Part shown: piece after piece, positions 26,946-35,350 of the stretch
How the letters are laid out: each line of letters opens with the position of its first letter
Position numbering within the stretch: position 1 is the first letter of the stretch
Assembly: GCF_963677005.1 (NCBI RefSeq)
Contig: NZ_OY781616.1
Location: forward strand, 2,737,001-2,801,000
Length of the DNA stretch: 64,000 bases
DNA from: Maridesulfovibrio sp.
GTDB lineage: Bacteria > Desulfobacterota > Desulfovibrionia > Desulfovibrionales > Desulfovibrionaceae
Direction: 5' to 3'
The notes under the pieces: generated by a model
Databases searched by the model: none
Told to the model about the DNA's origin: nothing
Seen by the model: the letters and a program-made list of their open reading frames with translations, nothing else
Position numbers and translations under genes: made by a program

Positions 26946-27695
26946 TCAAACAAACTTAACAAGCAACCCGAGAACCACCACAATGACCGCGACTATCTCG
27001 CGGGCCACTTTCCCCGTGGTGACGACCCAGCCCAGACCTCCGAGAACAACTGCTCCGCCATACCAGTCCCAGACATTCAACGGCCTTGGCCACAGCTGAA
27101 CCCATATCAGCAGAACCAGAAATCCGTTGGCGAACTTCAGTCTCTCGCCCCAGTTGATCAAATCCCATCTTTTAAGCTCATCCAGGAAGCCCAACCCCTT
27201 GCTTATCCCGGACCAGAAAGTGAATACCTTGAAAATCTGCAATCCCACAAACATCCCAATTCCCAGTAGCATAGCCTGAGTATGAAGACCAGCCAGAAGC
27301 AGATTGACCGTGGCCAGTGCCCAGAAAATAAGCCCGCTGCCGGAAAACACGGAATCTCCGATGGCGGAAAGCGTATAACTGGTGGTATTCTTGAGTTTAT
27401 CCAGCAGAAGTTCCGGAAAACGTCCGTCCCTGATCTGCACCTCCACAGATAAAAATATGGCCACCAGCAGAGGAGCCCAGAACGGATGGGAATTGAAATG
27501 TTTTACATAACGCTTGCGGGCTTTGGCCAGTTCTGCGGGGTCATCGTAAATGGCCTCAAGGCCCGGCTGCATGGCATAGGAAAAGCCTACATTCTGAAGG
27601 CCGCGGGTATTGAATCCCGCACTGGCAAAATAGCAGCGCAGAAAACTCCTGACAAAAGCAGGCCCCAGCGATCTTTTCCCTGTCTTTTCTTCCAC
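26946..27695 (-). CDS. PTS mannose-family EIID component, apparently without its IIA, IIB and IIC partners here
   Basis: EIID is one of the two membrane subunits of mannose-family permeases. The 249 residues show the family start SFLRCYFASAGFNTRGLQNVGFSYAM, with amphipathic and membrane helices in the second half (GLIFWALATVNLLLAGLHTQ and a C-terminal LGWVVTTGKVAREIVAVIVV). In D. vulgaris the homologous locus also encodes IIC, IIB and IIA. Here the gene is preceded by a 330-bp repeat-containing spacer and then rsmI, so those partners are absent from this position. Either they are elsewhere or the permease is degraded. The frame itself is intact. Confidence 0.9.
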   Translation of the reverse strand: MEEKTGKRSLGPAFVRSFLRCYFASAGFNTRGLQNVGFSYAMQPGLEAIYDDPAELAKARKRYVKHFNSHPFWAPLLVAIFLSVEVQIRDGRFPELLLDKLKNTTSYTLSAIGDSVFSGSGLIFWALATVNLLLAGLHTQAMLLGIGMFVGLQIFKVFTFWSGISKGLGFLDELKRWDLINWGERLKFANGFLVLLIWVQLWPRPLNVWDWYGGAVVLGGLGWVVTTGKVAREIVAVIVVVLGLLVKFV

Positions 27696-28027
27696 TTTTA
27701 GACACCAACTGCTTTACGCAGCCTTTCGCAGTATAAAATATTTTTGATGCGCTTTGCGCTTTTGATAATTTGATTTCGCCACCGGCGACACAGCAGACGA
27801 ACAAGCCAACGCTAACCCGCATATTGGGTCAATCGGAGCGCTGTAATACATTTTATACAATTAAACCAATATATTAAAGCCTAAAACATTCATTTTGTTT
27901 AAATGGCGTTTTGTCATATGAAGCGGCAAAGCCTTATTAGGAGGTTTTGGGATTCTTAAACCCTTTTGCAAAAGGGTTTAAGGCCCCCGGCAGGGCCGTC
28001 GGAGACATCGCTGACGAAATATCCCGG
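27696..28027. repeat. Intergenic repeat element, copy B, with a 28-bp palindrome
   Basis: This gene-free spacer holds a core at 27746-27785 (GATGCGCTTTGCGCTTTTGA, then TAATTTGATTTCGCC) matching copies A and C. Its distal part (27924-28005) contains GGCAAAGCCTTATTAGG, close to GGCAAAGCCTCATTGG of copy C (60966-60981). A perfect 28-bp palindrome lies at 27955-27982 (arms CTTAAACCCTTTTG). The segment between 27790 and 27920 is AT-rich and unmatched. It sits exactly where further PTS genes would be expected. Confidence 0.72.
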
Positions 28028-28870
28028 CTAACTGTCCATTTTTCTTTCAGTTACCTTTTCATAGACCGCTTTTGCTGTCCAGCCTTCGGCTTTCTCCGCT
28101 ATTCTTCTGGCTATGGCCTTGGGCTTGTCCCCGGACGCCATTTCCGCATCGATCATGCGGATCACGTCCTCTTCGGAAACGGGCCCCTCATTGACGGGCG
28201 GTCCGACCACAACGGTTATCTCCCCGCGCAACTCCTCGGAAACTTCATCCCAGTCGGCGAGGGTTCCGTATATGAACTCCTCGAAATCCTTGGTCAGTTC
28301 GCGGCAGATTGCAAATTCGCGGTCTCCAAGGGCTTCATAGGCCAGATGCAGGGTCTCCCGCAACCGTGATTTGCGTTCGAAAAAAACGATGGTCGCCCCG
28401 GTCTGCCCGTGCAGTTCAAGAAGCCGGCGGATCTGGCCATCCTTGCGCGGCAGAAAACCCAGAAAGGTAAATGGATAAGGAGGCAGCCCGCAACCGGACA
28501 GCGCCGTTACCGGCGCGCTTGGTCCGGGAACGGGAACAACCCTGACGCCGTTTTCCCTGCAGGCCCGCACAACCCTGTAGCCGGGATCACTCATGAGCGG
28601 TGTTCCGGCATCGGAAACCATGGCGGCTGTTCCACCCTGAGCGAAATGTTCCAGCACCTTTTCTATGCGCTTTTCCTCGTTATGCTCATGCAGGCTTATA
28701 AAGCTCTTTCCGCTTATTCCGAGCGACTGCAGCAGCTTGCCGGACCTGCGGGTATCTTCCGCAAAAATAATGTCGGCCGAGGACAACACCTCCGCCGCCC
28801 GACTTGAAATATCACCAAGGTTGCCAAGCGGTGTTGCAACTACCCATAAAATCGGTGAAGTCGAATGCAT
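28028..28870 (-). CDS. rsmI: 16S rRNA 2'-O-ribose methyltransferase RsmI
   Basis: RsmI methylates the ribose of C1402 in 16S rRNA with S-adenosylmethionine. The 280-residue product begins [20 protein letters not shown], which is the canonical family N-terminus. The upstream in-frame ATG at 28915 would add 15 non-homologous residues. Motifs seen are EDTRRSGKLL, SDAGTPLMSDPGYRVVRACR and PGPSAPVTALSGCGLPPYPFTFLGFLPRK, followed by FFERKSRLRETL. The first 59 bases overlap the end of yraN on the same strand, showing tight packing of the rnhB-yraN-rsmI unit. Confidence 0.95.
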   Translation of the reverse strand: MHSTSPILWVVATPLGNLGDISSRAAEVLSSADIIFAEDTRRSGKLLQSLGISGKSFISLHEHNEEKRIEKVLEHFAQGGTAAMVSDAGTPLMSDPGYRVVRACRENGVRVVPVPGPSAPVTALSGCGLPPYPFTFLGFLPRKDGQIRRLLELHGQTGATIVFFERKSRLRETLHLAYEALGDREFAICRELTKDFEEFIYGTLADWDEVSEELRGEITVVVGPPVNEGPVSEEDVIRMIDAEMASGDKPKAIARRIAEKAEGWTAKAVYEKVTERKMDS

Positions 28871-29216
28871 TTTCCATGTGCTCCGCGATAAAACCGTTTC
28901 CATCATTGATGACAATCACCAGATCAAACCGGCATGGCCTGTCCCATAAATCCATGGCCGTCAGGTAGCGGGAGACAGCCTTGAACAAAGATCTGCGCTT
29001 GGCGGAAGTCACTGCCTGCACCCCGGCCTGAACATCCTTTCCGGCGCGGGTCTTGACCTCCACGAAAACAAGTTCGTTGTCCTTCTCGCAGATAATGTCC
29101 AGCTCCCACTGCCGGTACCGCCAGTTCCTGTTCCGGATGGTGTAACCGCGATTTTCCAGAAAAGCGGCCGCGTAATCCTCTCCGGCTGAACCGAACGTTA
29201 AATGCCGGGCAGGCAC
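28812..29216 (-). CDS. YraN-family (UPF0102) putative endonuclease-like protein
   Basis: This small protein of 134 residues has a restriction-endonuclease-like fold. It shows G[24 protein letters not shown], followed by the nuclease-type triad segment [20 protein letters not shown] (D, E and K all present). The family is commonly linked to ribosome-biogenesis genes such as rnhB, as here. Its biological role is unproven. It uses a GTG start at 29216, overlaps the end of rnhB by 19 bp and overlaps the start of rsmI by 59 bp. Confidence 0.92.
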   Translation of the reverse strand: MPARHLTFGSAGEDYAAAFLENRGYTIRNRNWRYRQWELDIICEKDNELVFVEVKTRAGKDVQAGVQAVTSAKRRSLFKAVSRYLTAMDLWDRPCRFDLVIVINDGNGFIAEHMENAFDFTDFMGSCNTAWQPW

Positions 29217-29854
29217 ATGCTCTCCGAAACGGCCTTTTTCTTTTCGGGAAGAACTCCCCTGAAAGTAAGACGATGTATCGCGCAGGGGCCCAGCTCTTTT
29301 AAAGCTTCAAGATGGACTTTCGTTCCGTAGCCCTTGTGTCCGGCAAATCCGTAACCGGGGTAGCGCTTGTCCAGATGGGTCATCAGCCGGTCTCGAAAAG
29401 TCTTGGCCAGTATGGACGCCGCCGAGATGGCCGGAATCTTCAGGTCGCCCTTGACCACCGCTTCCTGACGAAATCCCCCGGAGGGCCCCAGATATTCAAC
29501 CGGAACCGTCTTGTTGCCGTCTACCATCAGCATTCCCGGCCGGGTTCCAAGGTGTTGCACGGCACGTCCCATGGCCCGGAAGGTGGCCTGAAGTATATTG
29601 ATCCTGTCCACCACCTGAGCCCGGCTGACCCCAAGGGCCCAGCACACGGCCTGCCTGCGGATATCCGCTTCCAGACGTTCCCGGTCCGCTTCCTCCAACT
29701 GCTTGGAATCCGTCAGGCCCGGAAGATCATAATGCTCAGGAAGAATCACCGCCCCGGCTACAACCGGTCCCGCCAGACAACCGCGTCCGGCTTCATCTAC
29801 TCCGGCAATAACCGGATTGTCCCCGGACAGTCCGGGAAGCATTCCATACTCCAT
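29198..29854 (-). CDS. rnhB: Ribonuclease HII
   Basis: RNase HII cleaves RNA in RNA-DNA hybrids and removes single ribonucleotides from DNA. The 218 residues contain the catalytic start [20 protein letters not shown] (Asp and Glu of the metal site), [13 protein letters not shown], the central MLMVDGN and [16 protein letters not shown]. Length is normal. It lies downstream of rplS beyond a strong terminator, so it probably has its own promoter and begins the rnhB-yraN-rsmI unit. Confidence 0.96.
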   Translation of the reverse strand: MEYGMLPGLSGDNPVIAGVDEAGRGCLAGPVVAGAVILPEHYDLPGLTDSKQLEEADRERLEADIRRQAVCWALGVSRAQVVDRINILQATFRAMGRAVQHLGTRPGMLMVDGNKTVPVEYLGPSGGFRQEAVVKGDLKIPAISAASILAKTFRDRLMTHLDKRYPGYGFAGHKGYGTKVHLEALKELGPCAIHRLTFRGVLPEKKKAVSESMCLPGI

Positions 29855-29875
29855 ATTCCACTCCGGCTATTTCCC

Positions 29876-29930
29876 AGAAAAGAAAAAACCGTCTACCCCG
29901 GACCGATACAGTCCGGGAGAGACGGTTTTC
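29876..29930 (-). terminator. Terminator of the rpsP-rplS ribosomal operon
   Basis: On the minus strand, AAAACCGTCT pairs with AGACGGTTTT around an inner stem CCCGGAC/GTCCGGG, followed by TTTTTTCTTTTCT. It lies about 75 bp after the rplS stop. A second perfect 9-bp hairpin without a T-run (CCGCGAAGC with GCTTCGCGG, 29979-30002) lies directly at the rplS stop. Confidence 0.92.
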
Positions 29931-30003
29931 AACACAGTTTTGCGTTCCCTGTCCGGACTTGCGGCCGGGCGGGATGTTCCGCGAAGCATTACAGCTTCGC
30001 GGC

Positions 30004-30351
30004 CTACCAAGCCTGCTTGGATTTGATGCGGGCTGCTTTACCTTTGAGGCCGCGCAGGTAGTAGATGCGGCTGCGACGTACTTTACCTTCAGCAACAACC
30101 TCTACACGTTCAATGTAGGGGGAGTGTACGGGGAAGACGCGCTCTACGCCGATACCGTCGGAAATCTTGCGGACGGTGAAGGTGGAGTCGGTGGTACCTT
30201 TACGGTAACGGAGAACTGCACCCTGGAAAACCTGAATGCGTTCTTTTTCACCTTCGATAATGCGCAGGTGTACCTTTACAGTGTCGCCTGCCTTGAATGC
30301 AGGCATATCAATGCGCATGTGTTCGCGCTCGATCTTGGAAATTACGTTCAT
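30004..30351 (-). CDS. rplS: 50S ribosomal protein L19
   Basis: L19 sits at the 30S-50S interface. The 115 residues show [20 protein letters not shown], the [19 protein letters not shown] segment and the signature [20 protein letters not shown]. Length is normal. It is the last gene of the ffh-rpsP-KH-rimM-trmD-rplS cluster, 48 bp after trmD, and it has a hairpin and a strong terminator behind it. Confidence 0.98.
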   Translation of the reverse strand: MNVISKIEREHMRIDMPAFKAGDTVKVHLRIIEGEKERIQVFQGAVLRYRKGTTDSTFTVRKISDGIGVERVFPVHSPYIERVEVVAEGKVRRSRIYYLRGLKGKAARIKSKQAW

Positions 30352-30399
30352 GTCGCTACTCCTTATATAAATTCTTTTGCGGCACCCGAAGGCGGAAGT

Positions 30400-31710
30400 C
30401 TACCAGGCGTCTCCCAACAGCCTGTCAACCGTTATCGCCACCGCGCTTCTTACTGATAAATGGTTATATCCGTCCATGAAGCGGATAGGTCTTATGCTTC
30501 CCGCTGCCATTTCCAGGATTTCGGGGGCCAACCCGTGTCCGGTACCGAAGACCAGAAGGACGGGGTTGTCTTCCAGCAGTTCACGAACCCTGTTCATAGT
30601 CATGCTGCCGGCACCCCGCGCACTGGTGGTCACCAGTATCGGCTTCTTACCCGTTCCCGACTCAATATGCTCCACCGCATCGAGCAGGGAATCCTTCACA
30701 CTCACCTTCGAGAAAGCTGCAGCCCGGTCTGGGTTGAATCTGCTGCCCGGTCCCGAGGTCCAGTGAGAAATTATCCTTTCGGCCAGTTTCTTCTGATCCT
30801 CGATGGGAGTCACCGCAAAAAATCCGCTAAGTGAGTAGGAGCGGGAAACGCGGGACATATCGTGAATATCGAGGTTTGTCAAAGAAACAGCGGCCTTTTC
30901 GCCAAATTTATTTAGCACCGGATAGTGCACAAGAGCCATATAAAGATTTTTTCCCAAACGTTTACGCGGGATTGTGCGCAAATAACGCACATCATCTTTT
31001 TTCAGCCCTTCCGCTTCCGAAAGAATCTCCGGACGAGCCTCCACAGAAGCATCCAGAGCTCTTTTACGCCTCCACTCTTCGATCAGAGCATGGTTTCCCG
31101 AAGAAAGCACCTCGGGCACCTTGAGTCCGGCATACTCCGGCGGACGCGTATAGTGCGGATACTCCAGCAAACCAGACGAAAAGCTTTCCTCGGTTCCGGA
31201 TTCGGCATGTCCCATAAAATCCGGCAGCAGTCTTGCGACCGCCTCTATAAGACACAAGGCTCCGGCTTCGCCCCCGTTGAGCACAAAGTCACCGACCGAA
31301 ACAAGCTCAACAGGAAAAATATCTTCAAACCGGGCATCGATCCCTTCGTATCTGCCGCAGACAAGGGTCAATTCCTCTTCCGCTGCAAATTCAACCGCCA
31401 TTTTCTGGGTCAGCGGCTTTCCTTTAGGGGAAAGCATGATCAGCCGTCTGCCTGCGGGACACCCGCCTTCCACGGAAGGACGGATTCCAACGGACTCAAG
31501 CGCCCTGGCAATAGGCTCAACGAACATCACCATGCCCGGACCGCCGCCGTAAGGACGGTCATCAACACTCTTGTGCCTGTCCTCGGTAAACTCACGAGGG
31601 TCCACCGGATTGAATGACACAATGCCCTTCTGGACAGCCTTGCCCATCAGACCGTGCGAAAGCGGGGAATCGAAAAATTCCGGAAAGAGTGAGACCAGAT
31701 TAAATTTCAC
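30400..31710 (-). CDS. trmD: tRNA (guanine-37 N1)-methyltransferase TrmD fused to a second SPOUT methyltransferase domain
   Basis: TrmD methylates G37 of tRNAs reading CCN and CUN-type codons and prevents frameshifting. Residues 1 to about 240 are a complete TrmD with FNLVSLFPEFFDSPLSHG, DDRPYGGGPGMVM, the knot region LTLVCGRYEGIDARFEDI and SVGDFVLNGGEAGAL. The remaining ~190 residues (from about LYMALVHYPVLNKFGEKAAV) resemble the separate SAM-dependent RNA methyltransferase family PF09936, with its own knot-like end LLVFGTGHGLAPEILEMAA. At 436 residues it is far longer than the ~240-residue norm. The second target is unknown. It lies 36 bp after rimM. Confidence 0.93.
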   Translation of the reverse strand: MKFNLVSLFPEFFDSPLSHGLMGKAVQKGIVSFNPVDPREFTEDRHKSVDDRPYGGGPGMVMFVEPIARALESVGIRPSVEGGCPAGRRLIMLSPKGKPLTQKMAVEFAAEEELTLVCGRYEGIDARFEDIFPVELVSVGDFVLNGGEAGALCLIEAVARLLPDFMGHAESGTEESFSSGLLEYPHYTRPPEYAGLKVPEVLSSGNHALIEEWRRKRALDASVEARPEILSEAEGLKKDDVRYLRTIPRKRLGKNLYMALVHYPVLNKFGEKAAVSLTNLDIHDMSRVSRSYSLSGFFAVTPIEDQKKLAERIISHWTSGPGSRFNPDRAAAFSKVSVKDSLLDAVEHIESGTGKKPILVTTSARGAGSMTMNRVRELLEDNPVLLVFGTGHGLAPEILEMAAGSIRPIRFMDGYNHLSVRSAVAITVDRLLGDAW

Positions 31711-31746
31711 TTACTGTGCCTTGAATTCAAATAAGGCCACTCTGAC

Positions 31747-32280
31747 CTATTTCTTTTTTTCCTCAAGGTAGATGTCGAAAAGTCCTTCCGGAGGATCGAC
31801 AACAACCTTTTCCGCATCCAGATCAACCGAAAGCACAAACTCCTCTACCGCGGGAAAAAGAATCTCTTTCCCGGTCGGAGAAGTAATCACCCAGGTTTCC
31901 TGACCCGGAGCAACAATAAAGTTCGAGATGGTCCCGACCTCAGTTCCGTCACGGAGTTCCACCGCCATACCCTCAAGCTCGTACATGTAGACCTCGTCCT
32001 CCGCTACTGCGGGGAGGTCGGCTTCACGCACCATCACATCCATACCGCGCAGACTTTCCGCCTGATCACGGCCGTCGATGCCTTTTAGGGTAAGCAGCAG
32101 ACGTCCTTTGTGCTTCCGCGAGGAGAGCACAAGAAAACGACGGGGCTTTTGTCCCTTCTTTCCAAGATAGAGACAGGGCACCTCGTCGAAAAGAAAAGGG
32201 GAGTCCGCATGGGATTCAATGCAAACCTCCCCCCTGAGTCCATGTGGTTTGACCACCTCGGCAACTACGAGCATATCCAT
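31747..32280 (-). CDS. rimM: 16S rRNA processing protein RimM
   Basis: RimM binds S19 and aids 30S head maturation. The 177 residues begin with the RimM barrel (VVAEVVKPHGLRGEVCIESH) and a PRC-barrel C-terminus (YMYELEGMAVELRDGTEVG to FPAVEEFVLSVDLDAEKVVV). Length is normal. It sits in the usual rpsP-KH-rimM-trmD order, 27 bp after the KH gene. Confidence 0.97.
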   Translation of the reverse strand: MDMLVVAEVVKPHGLRGEVCIESHADSPFLFDEVPCLYLGKKGQKPRRFLVLSSRKHKGRLLLTLKGIDGRDQAESLRGMDVMVREADLPAVAEDEVYMYELEGMAVELRDGTEVGTISNFIVAPGQETWVITSPTGKEILFPAVEEFVLSVDLDAEKVVVDPPEGLFDIYLEEKKK

Positions 32281-32307
32281 AGCGGCCTTATCAGTCCGGT
32301 CCGCGCT

Positions 32308-32541
32308 CTATTCCAGAATTTCCAGAACAGAACGTTTTCTCACTTTTGTAGATGCAGCACCAAGAAGGGTCCGCATGGCACGCGCAGTGCGTCCCTGCTT
32401 ACCGATAACCTTGCCCAGATCTTCTTTAGCGACCTTGAGTTCGATTACAGATGTCTGCTCTCCCTCGATCTCGGTGACAACTACTTCATCCGGATTGTCA
32501 ACAAGCGATTTCGCGATGTATTCAACTAAATCCTTCAACAT
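32308..32541 (-). CDS. khpA: KH-domain RNA-binding protein (KhpA/YlqC type)
   Basis: This single KH-domain protein of 77 residues has the GxxG loop in [17 protein letters not shown] and the preceding strand ERQ-like region [18 protein letters not shown]. The family binds many RNAs and is regularly encoded between rpsP and rimM, as here. The start [17 protein letters not shown] is the family standard. Function in this group of bacteria is inferred from homologues. Confidence 0.95.
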   Translation of the reverse strand: MLKDLVEYIAKSLVDNPDEVVVTEIEGEQTSVIELKVAKEDLGKVIGKQGRTARAMRTLLGAASTKVRKRSVLEILE

Positions 32542-32619
32542 GCCAACAACCTCCGCTTCTGATTTCGAGTGTGTACCGTGAGTAGTGAAGAAAAAATCCG
32601 AACCGTGAAAGTGCGAACT

Positions 32620-32856
32620 TTAGGAATCGGCTTTCAGGAGACTTTTCACGGTTGCAGAAGGTTCTGCTCCACGTTCAAGCCACTTCTCTACTTTTTCCTT
32701 GTCAATCTTTACTTCTACAGGTTCAACCATAGGGTTGTAGTAACCTACATATTCCAGCGGACGACCGTCACGTCTGGTTTCGCTGTTAATTGCAACCATG
32801 CGGTAAAAAGGGCGTTTTTTAGAGCCCATACGGGTCAATCTGAGTTTAATAGCCAT
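32620..32856 (-). CDS. rpsP: 30S ribosomal protein S16
   Basis: S16 is a small-subunit assembly protein. The 78 residues begin [20 protein letters not shown] and continue [20 protein letters not shown], a textbook match. It is 69 bp downstream of ffh and begins the RNA-processing part of the cluster. Confidence 0.98.
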   Translation of the reverse strand: MAIKLRLTRMGSKKRPFYRMVAINSETRRDGRPLEYVGYYNPMVEPVEVKIDKEKVEKWLERGAEPSATVKSLLKADS

Positions 32857-32925
32857 TGTCTACTTTCCCCCATATAATCTTAAATTAATTGGTTCGTTAA
32901 CAAATTGCAAGCAGATGCTCGTAAA

Positions 32926-34422
32926 TTATTTCTTCTTCTTTTTACGGGCCTGCTTTTTGAGCTTTTTCTTCTTGCGGGCCTGAAGGGTTTTCTTGCTTTT
33001 CTCTCTAGGAGCAGCAGAGCCTTCCATGCCTTCTAAACCTTCCATTCCCTCCATTCCGGGAAAGGAGGCACCATTTCCGAGTCCGGGCAGATTAGGCATC
33101 TTGGGCATTTTACCCGCGCCGCCTTTGCCGCCCATCATCTTTTTCATCATCTTGCTCATCTGATCAAAATTTTTGAGCATCTGATTGACTTCCTGGATGT
33201 CCACGCCGGAACCTTTGGCGACCCTGGCCCTGCGGCTGGGGTTGATGATCTTCGGGTTCCTGCGCTCTTCCATGGTCATGGACGAGATGATGGCTTCTAT
33301 CCTGTTCAGTTCCTTGTCCGGAATTTCCATATCGCCGAGCTGCTTTGTAAGCCCGCCCAGCCCCGGAATCATTTTCATGATGGAACTCATGGAACCGATC
33401 TTCTTCATTCTGCGCATCTGGGTGCGAAAATCCTCAAGGTCGAATTTGGCCTTGCGGAGTTTCTCGGTAAGCCTTTCGGCCTCGCCTTCCTCCATGACGG
33501 ACTGGGCCTTCTCGATAAGGGAAAGCACGTCCCCCATCCCGAGAATCCTTGATGCAGCCCGGTCAGGATAAAAAAGCTCCAGTTCCGAGAGCTTCTCACC
33601 CACGCCGACGAATTTTACGGATTTACCGGTGACTGATTTGATGGAGAGCGCCGCACCGCCTCGGGCATCACCATCCATTTTGGTAAGGACTACACCGGTA
33701 ACATCTAATTTTTCGTCGAAAGTGGCGGCCACGTTGACAGCGTCCTGCCCCGTCATCGCGTCAGCCACGAAAAGTATTTCATCCGGAGAGCATTCGCTCT
33801 TGATGGACGCAAGCTCATCCATCAACGGTTCATCTATATGCAGTCGACCTGCCGTATCAAAAAGCAGGACATCGCAGCCGAGCTCGGCAGCCTTGTCCAT
33901 GGCATCGCGGCAGATGTCCACCGGGTTCATCTCCGTGGTGGACGGATAGACCGGCATGTCCAGTTGCTTGGCCAGCACGTTGAGCTGGTCGATAGCGGCG
34001 GGACGGTAAACGTCGGCCGGGACAAGATAAGGCTTGAACTTCTTGCGCCGCAGATAGAGGGCTATCTTGGCGGAAGAGGTTGTCTTACCGGAGCCCTGCA
34101 GACCTACCATCATGATTTTGGAAAGCTGACCCTTGGGCAGGCTCAGGCCTTCCTGCTCCCCGCCGAGCAGTTCGACAAGCTCGTCATTGACGATCTTGAT
34201 GACCTGCTGTCCCGGAGACAGTGATTTCTGGACCTCCTGTCCGAGAGCGCGCTCCTTGACCTTCTCCACAAAGTCTTTGACAACCTTGTAGTTTACGTCC
34301 GCTTCCAGCAGGGCAAGACGCACTTCGCGCAGTCCCGCCTGGATGTTTTTCTCATCCAGCCGCCCCTGCCCCTTGAAATTTTTAAAGGCTTCGGAAAGTC
34401 TGTCTGATAGGCTGTCGAACAA
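32926..34422 (-). CDS. ffh: Signal recognition particle GTPase Ffh
   Basis: Ffh binds 4.5S RNA and signal sequences and docks with FtsY. The 498 residues show an N-domain, GTPase motifs GLQGSGKTTSSAKIALYL, DTAGRLHID and TKMDGDARGGAAL, and a Met-rich M domain (KKIGSMSSIMKMIPGLGG). After the M domain comes a Gly/Met-rich linker (MMKKMMGGKGGAGKMPKMPN) and a strongly basic tail (KKKLKKQARKKKKK), longer than in E. coli. It leads the ribosomal cluster on the minus strand. No 4.5S RNA gene was found nearby. Confidence 0.97.
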   Translation of the reverse strand: MFDSLSDRLSEAFKNFKGQGRLDEKNIQAGLREVRLALLEADVNYKVVKDFVEKVKERALGQEVQKSLSPGQQVIKIVNDELVELLGGEQEGLSLPKGQLSKIMMVGLQGSGKTTSSAKIALYLRRKKFKPYLVPADVYRPAAIDQLNVLAKQLDMPVYPSTTEMNPVDICRDAMDKAAELGCDVLLFDTAGRLHIDEPLMDELASIKSECSPDEILFVADAMTGQDAVNVAATFDEKLDVTGVVLTKMDGDARGGAALSIKSVTGKSVKFVGVGEKLSELELFYPDRAASRILGMGDVLSLIEKAQSVMEEGEAERLTEKLRKAKFDLEDFRTQMRRMKKIGSMSSIMKMIPGLGGLTKQLGDMEIPDKELNRIEAIISSMTMEERRNPKIINPSRRARVAKGSGVDIQEVNQMLKNFDQMSKMMKKMMGGKGGAGKMPKMPNLPGLGNGASFPGMEGMEGLEGMEGSAAPREKSKKTLQARKKKKLKKQARKKKKK

Positions 34423-34698
34423 TTGTCATACTCCGCCGGCTTAGCATTTTTACCGCAATCACGATCCGCAAAAACAAAACCTGCCGCTGAAACTGATTGC
34501 GTAAAGAAAGGGGTTGTCTGTTAAAGCTTTTCCCTGCCCAAGTCAAGTGAAGACTCATATCAACTTTTTCGAAAATCACAAACACTTATCCGCCGAGTTT
34601 GAAAATTCATCGCAATATTGCTTGCTTTTTTTATCGCCGCCAACCAATATCCGAAAAAGTATTAAAGTTCCGCACACAACTGCAACGGGAGATTATTA

Positions 34699-35274
34699 AT
34701 GAAAAATGTAGTCAAGGCCGAAGAATTCCAGTTGGTGGACCCCATGGGACGGGTCCGGACCAGAATCTACATCTCCGACCAGGGCAAAGTCGTGGCGGAC
34801 ATATATGATTCCACAGGAGAGATATGCAACAAGGTGGATCTGCAGAAACCTCCGGTCCAGTCCACCTCGCCGCAGCAGCCCACAAATGTCGGGGGCAAGG
34901 AAAATCTTTCTCAATGGCACTCCAGAACAGCAAACGAAGTAAAATTAAGCCCCTCCAAACTGCATGTCGGCTCCTATAAGATTTACATTGATTTTATGGA
35001 AAACAACAACGCAGCCAGCGCCAAGTACCTCAACGAGGTTATCGAACTTTCGGGCGAAATCGTGGATGTGTCAGCCAAGGACTTCGGCAACCTGCGCATA
35101 GGACTGAAAGGAATGTCCAATTTCAACCCGGAAGTAATCTGCCACTTTACCGACGACCAGACCCCTGAGATCAGCAACCTCAAACCCGGACAGAAAGTCC
35201 GGGTAAAAGGAAAGTGTACCGAATTCATGAATAAACGAGTCAAGATATGGGGCTGCCAACTGGTCAAGTCCTGA
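34699..35274 (+). CDS. OB-fold (tRNA_anti-like) protein with a beta-rich N-terminal tag, unknown function
   Basis: This 191-residue soluble protein has two parts. Residues 1-50 (EEFQLVDPMGRVRTRIYISD, then QGKVVADIYDSTGEI) resemble a small beta-hairpin repeat. Residues from about 95 on (YLNEVIELSGEIVDVSAKDF, CHFTDDQTPEISNLKPGQKV, then GKCTEF and IWGCQLV) resemble the tRNA_anti-like OB-fold family PF12869. A Pro/Gln-rich linker (about 51-65) joins them. There is no signal peptide. GGGAG precedes the ATG. It is divergent from ffh and followed 76 bp later by the Fe-S protein gene. Function unknown. Confidence 0.75.
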   Translation: MKNVVKAEEFQLVDPMGRVRTRIYISDQGKVVADIYDSTGEICNKVDLQKPPVQSTSPQQPTNVGGKENLSQWHSRTANEVKLSPSKLHVGSYKIYIDFMENNNAASAKYLNEVIELSGEIVDVSAKDFGNLRIGLKGMSNFNPEVICHFTDDQTPEISNLKPGQKVRVKGKCTEFMNKRVKIWGCQLVKS

Positions 35275-35350
35275 AAACGCTGAGCGAAATATCCGGGCAG
35301 AACCACTGAAACAACATAAGCCGAACAGATTACAAACCGGACTTGAGACC

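Noticed and set aside
27955-27982. 28-bp palindrome as a terminator of rsmI
   Set aside because: It lies beyond the rsmI stop but is fully symmetric with no net T-run, and it belongs to the repeat element. I therefore list it under the repeat.
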